From an uncultured Ardenticatenia bacterium (GTDB lineage: Bacteria > Chloroflexota > Anaerolineae > Promineifilales > Promineifilaceae): 13,068 bases of DNA. The position numbers and the translations under genes are program-made. Numbering within the stretch: the first letter of the stretch is position 1; each line of letters opens with the position of its first letter. Location of the stretch: the NCBI GenBank assembly GCA_937858165.1, contig CALLZA010000176.1, forward strand, positions 1 to 13,068, read 5' to 3'. Below, one piece after another: positions 1 through 8,100 of this stretch. The notes below the pieces were generated by a model. It was not told the origin of the DNA, ran no database searches, and saw only the letters and a program-made list of their open reading frames with translations.

Positions 1-96
1 TATTTTTCTTGCGTCTTGTTACGTGTGGTTTTTGTCTTGTTTTTCGAGTCGCATCTTACTCGACATCACTCGTAGGTTCTATATTTTTTTTTTTTT
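1..96. other. Non-genomic junk outside the P5 adapter
   Basis: T-rich low-complexity sequence, including a run of T just before the adapter, lying outside the flow-cell end of the P5 adapter. Genomic DNA cannot lie beyond P5 in a library molecule, so this is most simply base-calling noise past the end of the read template. It differs sharply in composition from the GC-rich insert. Any open frame entering it, including the apparent C-terminal tail of the first minus-strand gene, is artefactual. Confidence 0.9.
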
Positions 97-166
97 AATG
101 ATACGGGGACCACCGAGATCTACACTAGATCGCTCGTCGGCAGCGTCAGATGTGTATAAGAGACAG
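97..166 (+). other. Illumina Nextera P5 / i5 adapter with Tn5 mosaic end
   Basis: Positions 97-125 match the P5 flow-cell oligo with one mismatch (GGGG where the oligo has GGCG). An 8-nt index TAGATCGC at 126-133 equals the Nextera i5 index 501. Then follows TCGTCGGCAGCGTC and the 19-bp Tn5 mosaic end at 148-166. This is synthetic library sequence; the insert starts at 167. In translation it gives the familiar contaminant peptides ending VYKRQ on the plus strand and LLYTSDAADE on the minus strand. Confidence 0.98.
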
Positions 167-1260
167 ACGTTGAGCGGCAGCGTCAGCAGGCCGAGCATGG
201 CCAGCAGGCGAGAATCGGCCGCCCGCAGCCGCGCCGGTTCGGCCGCCAGACAGGCCACCCAGCCCACCAGCAGGGCGACGATGATGGGATAACTCCAGAT
301 GCGCGCCGTGTCCCAGGCGATGAGGTGCAGGGCCAGGGGCAGGAACGGCAACAGCCAGGCGGCGATGGTCAGGCCGCGCGGCATGGCCGCGGCCCGCAGC
401 GCCTGGCGAATGAACAGCAGCCAGACGGCGACGGTCGGCAGCATGGCCAGCATTAGCCCCGGATCGAACAGCCGCCCCCAGACGCGCGGGCTTTGCGATT
501 GGAAGTGGGCCACGAACGACTTGGCGAAGGCACGCGGCACGATGACTTCCTGATCGTACTGGATGAACGGGAACGTCTCCAGGTGGGTGATGAGCGTGCT
601 CTCCAGCTCGGCGGCGTCGATGGCGAAGGATTGGTAGACAAATAGAGCGGCGAAGGCGACCAGCGGCGCTAACAGCGGGGCCAGCCGCCGCGCCGCGGCC
701 TGTCCGGTCGCGACGTCGCGCCGGTTGGCCAACAGCGCCGCCCAGATGACGGTCGGAAAGCCGATGATGAAGATCGTCTCGTGGACCAGCAGGCCGATGG
801 TCAGAGCCAAGGCCGCCCAGCCCGCCCGACCGCGCCACGCCAGGGTCACAGCCAGCACGGTCAGCAGGACGATCGGTGCGTCAAAGTAGCCGTTCAGATG
901 GCCGGTCATGACGACGAAGGGCGAGGTGGCGAACACGGCCACGGCGACGACGGCGTTGCGCGAGAAACCGGCGCGGCGCAGAATCGATCCACAGACGGCG
1001 ATCAGCACGAGGCAAAGGAGGGCGGTGAGGGCAGTGGCGACCAGGGTGATAGCCATCTCCGCCCGCTCGGGGGAGGCCGCGGTGAAAGGGCGCAGCAGCG
1101 TGGCCGGCAACCCGCGTTTGATAAGGCCGAAGTCGTAGCCGATGAGCCAGTGGGCTTCGGCCCAATCATTCGGCCGCCGCAGCCCACGCAGCAGCGTCAC
1201 GCCAAAGGCCCATAGCAGGCCTAGAGCGATCAGCCCGTCAGCGCGTCTTTGGGGCATCAT
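167..1260 (-). CDS. Polytopic membrane protein, C-terminus cut off by the contig end
   Basis: I do not recognise a named family. 364 complete residues come from genomic DNA; the open frame then runs into the adapter, so the true C-terminus is missing. The visible protein is strongly hydrophobic, with likely membrane segments near residues 10-25, 68-92, 102-118, 128-142, 148-178, 192-212, 268-286, 298-314 and 322-340. Distinctive motifs are NDWAEAHWLIGYDFGLIKRG (31-50), just after the first helix, then GYFDAP (124-129), VHE (159-161) and WDTARIW (316-322). An acidic/aromatic loop after the first helix, with a polytopic body, resembles GT-C glycosyltransferase or EpsG-like polymerase architecture, but this is inference only. 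The start is ATGATG at 1260/1257, with no clear Shine-Dalgarno sequence. It lies 88 nt after the cyclophilin gene on the same strand, separated by a large palindrome. A role in surface glycan synthesis would fit the ligase and WecA-like genes upstream. Confidence 0.75.
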
Positions 1261-1272
1261 GAAGAAATCAAC

Positions 1273-1337
1273 CCACAGATTACACAGATTTCACAGATTC
1301 GATTTAATTGAATCTGTGAAATCTGTGTAATCTGTGG
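1273..1337. repeat. 28-bp perfect inverted repeat built of CACAGATTN nonamers
   Basis: The arms at 1273-1300 and 1310-1337 are perfect reverse complements, 28 nt each, around a 9-nt AT-rich loop (1301-1309). Each arm is three tandem copies of a nonamer CACAGATT(A/T/C), so it is a tandem repeat inside an inverted repeat. Short GAAGAA/TTCTTC flanks at 1261-1266 and 1339-1344 extend the symmetry. It fills the 88-nt spacer between the cyclophilin stop and the next start. It is AT-richer than its surroundings, as expected of a dispersed REP/MITE-like element; it could also act as a terminator or mRNA-stabilising hairpin. Confidence 0.9.
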
Positions 1338-1348
1338 ATTCTTCTTTC

Positions 1349-2083
<735 letters not shown>

Positions 2084-2107
2084 GCTGTGAAGGGTCTCCT
2101 TTGTTAA

Positions 2108-2244
2108 TCAGTATTCAGTAGTCAGTATACAGTAGTCAGAAGTCAGCGGTAACGGCTAGTAGACAGTAAACAGTTGCCAGTATCAGCGATAAGACGCTTG
2201 TGCTGACTGAATACTGAACACTGGATAGTGCCCACTGATCACTG
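2108..2244. repeat. Inverted array of degenerate CAGTNNN heptads
   Basis: On the plus strand, heptads starting CAGT or similar run in exact 7-nt register from 2109 (CAGTATT, CAGTAGT, CAGTATA, CAGTAGT, CAGAAGT, CAGCGGT). After a one-base slip, AGTA/AGTT recurs at 2158, 2165, 2172 and 2179. On the minus strand six more heptads run from 2244 down to 2203 (CAGTGAT, CAGTGGG, CACTATC, CAGTGTT, CAGTATT, CAGTCAG). The two blocks face each other; a perfect 12-bp inverted match joins 2108-2119 to 2206-2217. The stop codon of the cytochrome gene lies inside the outermost heptad. This fills almost the whole 155-nt spacer between cytochrome and cyclophilin genes. Function is unknown; it resembles heptameric short tandem repeats of filamentous bacteria. 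Confidence 0.85.
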
Positions 2245-4104
2245 TCCCCGCACCATCGGGACAAAGCTCTCGTTCGGCGCAGGGAAGGTCACCTGGTCGA
2301 CGGCGACCGGCGGGCTTTTGTCGTCGTCCCACATTAGCCCCAGCGTCACCCCGTCAGGCCCACCCAGTTCACGCAGGAAGTCGATGTAGTCGCTGCTGGC
2401 GGTCTGGTAGTAGAGCGTGGCGACGACGCGCACGGTGGCCGCAGGGACGGTGTACTGGGTGTCGTCCCAGTACTGGCCGTCGACATAGGTTGCGCCAACC
2501 GGCCGCAGTCCCGGCTGATCGAAGGCGGCCACCGTGTAGCCGCGCGGCGGGATGCGGTTGTCCTTGTAGGTGGTGTTGTTGAGCGCGAAGTGGAACGACG
2601 GCCCGGCCGGTACGCCGGTCACGGCCGCCAGTTGCGGCGTCAGCCCCTGCTTGGCCTCGTAGACCTTGAGCGCCACGTCCTCGGTCAGCTTGCCCGTCGT
2701 CAGGTTGTAGGCCCCCGACTCATAGATGAGCTGCCCGGCGGCGTTGTAGGCGCGCAGGTTCAGCCACATGCGCCGCCCTTCGGGGTAGCCGGTGGGCAGC
2801 TTGTGGCCTGTCTCGTTGATGACGCGCACGGTGACCCGCTTCTGCGCCCCGGCCGGCTCAACTGTCATCTCCAGTGTCGCCGCGCGCCGCAGCATGCTCT
2901 CCGCCTCGGCCGCGGTGGCGTTCAGCGCCGCGGCATCGGCCTCATCGCGTAGCCGCCAACGCTCGTCCTGCAGGATGCGCGGGATCCAGGTGTTGCCGCC
3001 GACAAAGACGTGGGCGGGCAGGCAGCCGGTGGTGTTGCAGTTGCGATAGACGGGCCGGAATGGCACTTCGGCGGCGTAGCCCGTCAGGCGCTGCATGTGA
3101 CAGTCCTGGCAACTCTCGATAATGGCGCTGGGCATGGCCCCGGCAAACTGGGGCGCGAAGACGCCGCCCTGGGCGTAGCTGCTGTTGAGCCACTCGTCGT
3201 AGGTACGCTCCACCGGGAACAGATTGCCCTTGTTGAACGAAGGCGCGGCTTCGCCGTACTCGTTAGGCCAGTACTGGGCCGGGGCGTTGCCGGGCGGGTC
3301 GGGGTTCCAACTTAGAGTGGGGTTGTCAACGTTGTGGCAACTCCCGCACAGGCGCGATTCCGTAACTGCGTTGACGCCCTGCCCCTGGAACCGGGCCTGC
3401 TTAGCCACATGGTAGGAGAAACCGGGCAGCGAGAACGGGCCGCGGCGGTTGTCCTTGGGGTCCAGAATGAGCATCCCACTGGCGAAGTGATTGGTCGGTG
3501 GTGGGTTCGTAAGCTCGGCGCGAATGGTGGCGTCCAGCGCGGCTACCTCATCGTTCGCGCCAGGCACAGGGTCAACCATGCGGTGGCAGACTTCGCAGGC
3601 CACGCCGGCGTTTCTGTCCTGGTCAAGCAGGGCGTCGCCATTGGCCGGATCGCTGCGCTCGGCGTACCAGCCAGCCGGCGCATGGCAGCGCAGGCAAAAT
3701 TCGCCGGCGTCGGTGGCGTCGTCGTTGGCCACGGCGAAGGCGGCCCAGAACAGCGGGTCGCGCCCGGCCTGACCCATCATGCTGCCCCGCCAGGCTTTAT
3801 AAATAGGGTCTGTGTGGCAACTGTCACATGAGTCAGGGTCGACGATAGGATGGTTCTCGCCATTCGAGAGTACAGGTTCAAGGTCGCCCGGCTGCGTGCC
3901 CGGCAAGAAGAAGTCGTTGCGTGTGGTGGGCAGCGGCAGTTGCGCCGGGCGAGCGGCTTCGACGGGTTCGTCCTGGGCGGTGACACGGCCGACGCCAATG
4001 ACGAGCATTACCAGACCTAGAAATAGAAGAAGGACGCCTACCGTTGACCGGATTGGCGACCGGCGTATCCGCGCGGCCAATGCGCTGTGTTCCTGAGTGG
4101 TCAT
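2239..4104 (-). CDS. Membrane-anchored multiheme (pentaheme) c-type cytochrome
   Basis: 621 aa from the chosen start. An N-terminal hydrophobic helix (about 20-43) acts as a signal or anchor, exporting the rest. Five CXXCH heme-attachment motifs are seen at residues 93-97 (CDSCH), 137-141 (CLRCH), 170-174 (CEVCH), 253-257 (CGSCH) and 332-336 (CQDCH). A further Cys pair, C356 and C361, with H365, is not a canonical heme site. The C-terminal half (from about 405) lacks Cys and looks beta-rich, with a conserved-looking NETGHKLPTGYPEGRR stretch (430-445) of the kind seen in multiheme cytochromes related to the c554/hydroxylamine-oxidoreductase superfamily. The probable role is extracytoplasmic electron transfer; substrate unknown. 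The start at 4104 is preferred over an ATG 21 nt upstream, because it makes an ATGA overlap with the previous stop and has AAGGAG at 4116-4121, 11 nt away. It is thus translationally coupled to the WecA-like gene. Confidence 0.9.
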   Translation of the reverse strand: MTTQEHSALAARIRRSPIRSTVGVLLLFLGLVMLVIGVGRVTAQDEPVEAARPAQLPLPTTRNDFFLPGTQPGDLEPVLSNGENHPIVDPDSCDSCHTDPIYKAWRGSMMGQAGRDPLFWAAFAVANDDATDAGEFCLRCHAPAGWYAERSDPANGDALLDQDRNAGVACEVCHRMVDPVPGANDEVAALDATIRAELTNPPPTNHFASGMLILDPKDNRRGPFSLPGFSYHVAKQARFQGQGVNAVTESRLCGSCHNVDNPTLSWNPDPPGNAPAQYWPNEYGEAAPSFNKGNLFPVERTYDEWLNSSYAQGGVFAPQFAGAMPSAIIESCQDCHMQRLTGYAAEVPFRPVYRNCNTTGCLPAHVFVGGNTWIPRILQDERWRLRDEADAAALNATAAEAESMLRRAATLEMTVEPAGAQKRVTVRVINETGHKLPTGYPEGRRMWLNLRAYNAAGQLIYESGAYNLTTGKLTEDVALKVYEAKQGLTPQLAAVTGVPAGPSFHFALNNTTYKDNRIPPRGYTVAAFDQPGLRPVGATYVDGQYWDDTQYTVPAATVRVVATLYYQTASSDYIDFLRELGGPDGVTLGLMWDDDKSPPVAVDQVTFPAPNESFVPMVRGQ

Positions 4105-5108
4105 GTTGCTTCGCTCTCCTTCCACTTGCGCTCCAGCCAGACGAGAGCGCCCAGGGCCAAGATGGCGGCGATGCCCCCCACCAGGTAGCCCTCGACCAGG
4201 CTGGCCTGGGTGATGTAGAGGGCCATCATACCCAAGATGCCGCTAAATAGGTAGAGAATCAGCACCGCCTCGCGCGAGGAGAAGCCCAGCCGGACGAGGC
4301 GGTGGCTGGTGTGGTCGCGCCCGGCGGTGTTGGGGCTGAGGCCGCGCCGCAGCCGCGAGACGACGACCAGCGTCATGTCGAAGATGGGCAAGCCCAGCAG
4401 AAAGACGGGCACCATCCAGGTGACGAAGTTGGAGTTTTCTGGAAAGCGCAACTGGATGCCCATCACGGCCAGCAGAAAGCCCAGGAACAGCGACCCCACG
4501 TCGCCCATGAAGATGCGCGCCGGCGGGAAGTTGTAGCGCAGGAAGCCCAGACACGCCCCCAGCAGCGCCGCGGCCAGCGCCGAGACGAGGAATTGTCCGT
4601 TGGTTAGAGCCAGCAAAAGTATAAATGAGGTCGTGACGGCGGCAATGCCCGCGCTCAGACCATCCATGTTGTCGAGGAAGTTGATGGCGTTGGTGATGCC
4701 CAGCAGCCAGAGTAGGGTGATGGCGTAGTCGAACGGCTCCGGCAGCGGCAGGCGGACGCGAATGCCGAAGCGCACCAGGATGAGGAAACCGATGAATTGG
4801 CCGGCCAGCTTGGCCCAGGCGGGCAGCGGCCGATAGTCGTCGATGAGGCCGGTCAAGGCCACGACCGTCGTCGCCAGCAGCACGCCGATGACCGTCGGCT
4901 CCGGCTCGCCCCGGTAGATGATGAGCACGGCGGCGATGGCCCCCAGGAAGATGGCCGCACCGCCCAGCAGGGGCATGGGCGTGCGGTGGAGTTTGCGCTG
5001 GGCCGGGGCATCGACGAGATCGAGCGCCAGCGCCGCCCGCCGTACCCAGGGCAGGCCGGCCAGCGTCAGGGCCAGGGCGATGAAAAAGGCGGCGATGAAG
5101 GCGATCAT
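4101..5108 (-). CDS. WecA/TagO/MraY-family polyprenyl-phosphate sugar-1-phosphate transferase
   Basis: 335 aa, usual length for the family. Such enzymes move a sugar-1-phosphate (often GlcNAc-1-P) from a UDP-sugar to undecaprenyl phosphate on the cytoplasmic face, starting synthesis of a surface glycan. About ten membrane helices are evident. Family motifs are all present: RKLHRTPMPLLGG (38-50), the Mg-binding DD at D90-D91 (GLIDDYRPL), NAINFLDNMDGLSAG (140-154), FMGDVGSLFLGF (200-211) and the cytoplasmic loop GRDHTSHRL (263-271). The HxxH loop is like WecA/TagO rather than MraY, whose peptidoglycan role would normally put it in a division cluster, absent here. The sugar cannot be read from sequence. 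A 22-bp hairpin separates it from the ligase gene upstream; its stop overlaps the cytochrome start. No obvious Shine-Dalgarno sequence precedes the ATG. Confidence 0.93.
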   Translation of the reverse strand: MIAFIAAFFIALALTLAGLPWVRRAALALDLVDAPAQRKLHRTPMPLLGGAAIFLGAIAAVLIIYRGEPEPTVIGVLLATTVVALTGLIDDYRPLPAWAKLAGQFIGFLILVRFGIRVRLPLPEPFDYAITLLWLLGITNAINFLDNMDGLSAGIAAVTTSFILLLALTNGQFLVSALAAALLGACLGFLRYNFPPARIFMGDVGSLFLGFLLAVMGIQLRFPENSNFVTWMVPVFLLGLPIFDMTLVVVSRLRRGLSPNTAGRDHTSHRLVRLGFSSREAVLILYLFSGILGMMALYITQASLVEGYLVGGIAAILALGALVWLERKWKESEAT

Positions 5109-5118
5109 TCTTGTTCTA

Positions 5119-5165
5119 AGACCTCAGAGGTGGGCGTTGGTGGCCAACGCCCACCTCTGAGGTCT
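5119..5165. repeat. Perfect 22-bp inverted repeat between ligase and WecA-like genes
   Basis: The arms at 5119-5140 and 5144-5165 are perfect reverse complements (22 bp, GC-rich) with a TGG loop. The outer part of each arm is itself nearly palindromic (ACCTC-A-GAGGT). It starts 3 nt after the stop of the TPR ligase gene and ends 10 nt before the ATG of the WecA-like gene. No U-run follows on the minus strand, so it is not a standard Rho-independent terminator; a REP-like element, RNA-stability hairpin or attenuating structure fits better. Confidence 0.88.
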
Positions 5166-5168
5166 GGC

Positions 5169-8100
5169 TCATTCGTCCAGCTCGGCTAGGAATGCCTCAA
5201 TTTGCTCGGCCGTCGTCTCGCCTGCCGTCACCAATGCCTGCAAGGCCAGCGCGCGTGCTTCGTCCTCGTCCCCCCGGCCGGCAGCGATCTGCGCCGCCAG
5301 GAAGTCGAGTTCGGCGGTCGGAATGGCGACCGGGTCGTTCAGCAGCCGGGCCTGGGCCAACGCGGCGTCGGCCGCCTCGTACTCGCCCAATTGTCGCCGC
5401 ACTTCGGCCAGTTGTATCCAGGCACGGATGTTGGCCGGGCTGAGCAGTAGAGCGGTGTCGAGCGCCTCGGCGGCGACGCGGAAGTGCTCGGTGCGTCCGG
5501 CTTCGGGTAGCGGGTCGCCGCAGACGATGTAGGCGTCGGCCCGCGCCAGGTGGGTCTGGGCGTAGAACGGGTCGATGAGGGCTGAGTCGTCGTAGACGGC
5601 CAGGGCGCGTTCGCAATCGCCGACGACCTCCAGCACCAGCCGGGCCAGTTCGTTGCGCACCACAGAGTTCTGTGGGCTGAGGGCCAGGGCGTCGACGTAG
5701 TAGCCGCCGGCCAGGTCGAGCCGTTCGCTTTGTTCGGCCGGGTCGTCCGTCGCCGCCACCCAGCGAGCGTTGAGGCGGGCCAGGTTGGCGGTGTGGTCGG
5801 TGTTGAGCGGGGCGATGTCCTGCGCCCGCAGCAGGAGCGTTTCGGCGCGCGTCAGCAACTCGGTCCGTTCGTTGGCATCTTCGCTCAGCCCGGCCCGCTC
5901 CAGCAGCGCCCGGCCGAGGAAAAGGTAGTAGAAGTCCTCTTGCGGCATACGGTCGATGGCCCGTTCATAGATGGCGATAGCCGCGTCCCACACCTCGCGT
6001 CGGGCGGCCGGGTCGGCCCCGGCGGCCCGCGTCGCCTGGTCGTCGAAGGGCTTGGCGCGCTTGTAGATCATGTCCGCCTGGACGCCGCGCACGTTGCTGC
6101 GCGCGCCCAAAAAGAGCGCGGCGACCAGCAGTACAGCCAGCGCGCCGAAGGCCAACGGCCGCGGCGCGTCGCTCCACGGGCGGCGGCTATCGGCTAATCC
6201 TGGCCAACTGAGCGCCAGCGACAGCGCGGCCAACATCAGGAACAGGAAGACGTAGAGGCCGACCAGTAGACCGCCGACCTGGCCCGCTTCCAGAGCGCGC
6301 AACTCGGCCGCTGTCTGGGCCGTCGCGCTGCCCTGATAGAAGAGCATCGCCTGGTAGCGCGTGGCGTGGACGAAGATAGCCGCCAGCCCGGCCACCAGCG
6401 AGGCGGGCACGACGACGCTGACGGGCAGCAGGGAGTCGCCGGAGCGTCCGTCCCAGAGGAGCCAGCCCACCGCCGCGCCGGCGAGCAGCATGACCGCGGC
6501 GGCCACAGCGCCCCCGGCGATGAGCACCGGCCACGCCAGCGCCACCAGCGCCACCGCGACCAGAGCGCCCGTCAGTCGCGCCCGCGGCCGGTCGAGCAGC
6601 AGGAAGGCCGCCGCCGCGGCGCAGACTGCCGCGCCGATGAGGGCCGCGTTGTGCCCCACGACCGCCGTCAGATTTTCTCCCGGCGTGGCGAAGCGCACCA
6701 CCACGCCGGCCACGGCCAGCAATGCCAGTACGCCAGCCGCGGCGCGCTGTCGGCCGTCGGTCGCGCTGCCCGTCGCCGGCAGCCGTAGCTCGCCGTGCTT
6801 GGCCATCTCGCTGAGAAACACCAGCCAGCCCAACCCCCAGGCCAGCACCAGTAGCGTCAGCAGAAATGGCGAGTCGATGAAGTCAGCCCGCGCGTTCTGT
6901 GTCAGCGACTGGCGGAAGATTTCGCCCGCCGTCAGATCGGCCGGCCCTTCAATCACCTTGCCCGGCGGCAGGGCGTAGCTGACGAAGTTGTAGCCCAGGA
7001 TGCCGAGCATGAGCGTCAACAGCAGGCCGGGCACGAGTAGATTGCTCCACACACCGGGTGTGGCCGGGGCGGTTGTGGTCGTTGTGGTCGCGGTCTTGCG
7101 CCGCCGCTTATCGCTTTTCGCCGCCACTGATAGCGCTTCGGCCGGCGAATCCGCTCGCACTGCGCGCGCCCCGGCCAGGGCCAGCATGAGGGCGGCGTAG
7201 GCGAAGAAGTAGAGGCGCGTGGCCGAAATAGCAATACCGAAGTGAATTTCGACGTAGTGGGCTAACACTGCCGCCACCAGGGCGTTCATCAATAGCCGGT
7301 CGGGGGCAAAGGGACGAACCTCGGCCGCGCCGGGCGCGGCGCGGCCGAAGACGGCGTGGTAGATGAGGTAAGCCACAACGCCCAGGATGACGCCCATGGG
7401 CACGGCTACACCTAGATAGATCGGCCCGGCCAGCAGCAGGGCAACCACAGCGGCCAACACCGCGCCACCGATCCACAGGCCGACGAGCATGGCCGTGTCG
7501 CGCCGCGAATGGACAACGCCCAAGTAGCGAAACGCGAACAGGATGACGCTCAGATAGAGCGCTTGCCACGCCAGCAGGCCCAGCACACCAGTAATGACCA
7601 GGGTGTCGAACGTCTCGTTGTGGGAGCGGTCGGGCGAGGCGTTGCGCGCTTCCACCGTGGCCAGTTCGGGCGGGTAGAAGCGGTTATAGGCGACGTACAT
7701 CGTCTCCGGCCCGTACCCTAGCAGCGGGCGCAGCCAGTTGAACGGGTCGCTGCGGCCGTCGGGGTACTCCAGCGGCGCGTGGGGCGAGATGAGGTCGATG
7801 ACCCCTTCCCAGATGAGCACGCGCACCCGGCCGCTCTTCTCGCGGCCGGTGGTATTGGTCGGATCGAGCATTCGGCCGTAGGAGCCGACGGTCGGCAGGT
7901 CGCGCCATTCGTCGAGCACGTCCAGCATGCCGCCGACCACGGGCGCGCCGCGCAGCCCGGCGGTGCGGTCGGCCGGTACGTTGAATAACAGCAGCCAGCC
8001 GGCCATGAAGACCGTCAGCGCGATCCAGGCCAGCCACAGCCAGCGCCAGCCGCGCCGCAGGGTGACCAGGATGAAGATGGCGACCACGGACAGGATGACG

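Noticed and set aside
2108..2244. CAGTNNN heptads as a CRISPR array or replication iterons
   Set aside because: The units are 7 nt with no unique spacers, and there are no cas, rep or dnaA genes or DnaA boxes nearby.
3334..3831. Plus-strand frame antisense to the cytochrome gene
   Set aside because: It has no recognisable domain or ribosome site, and the opposite strand encodes the CXXCH motifs.
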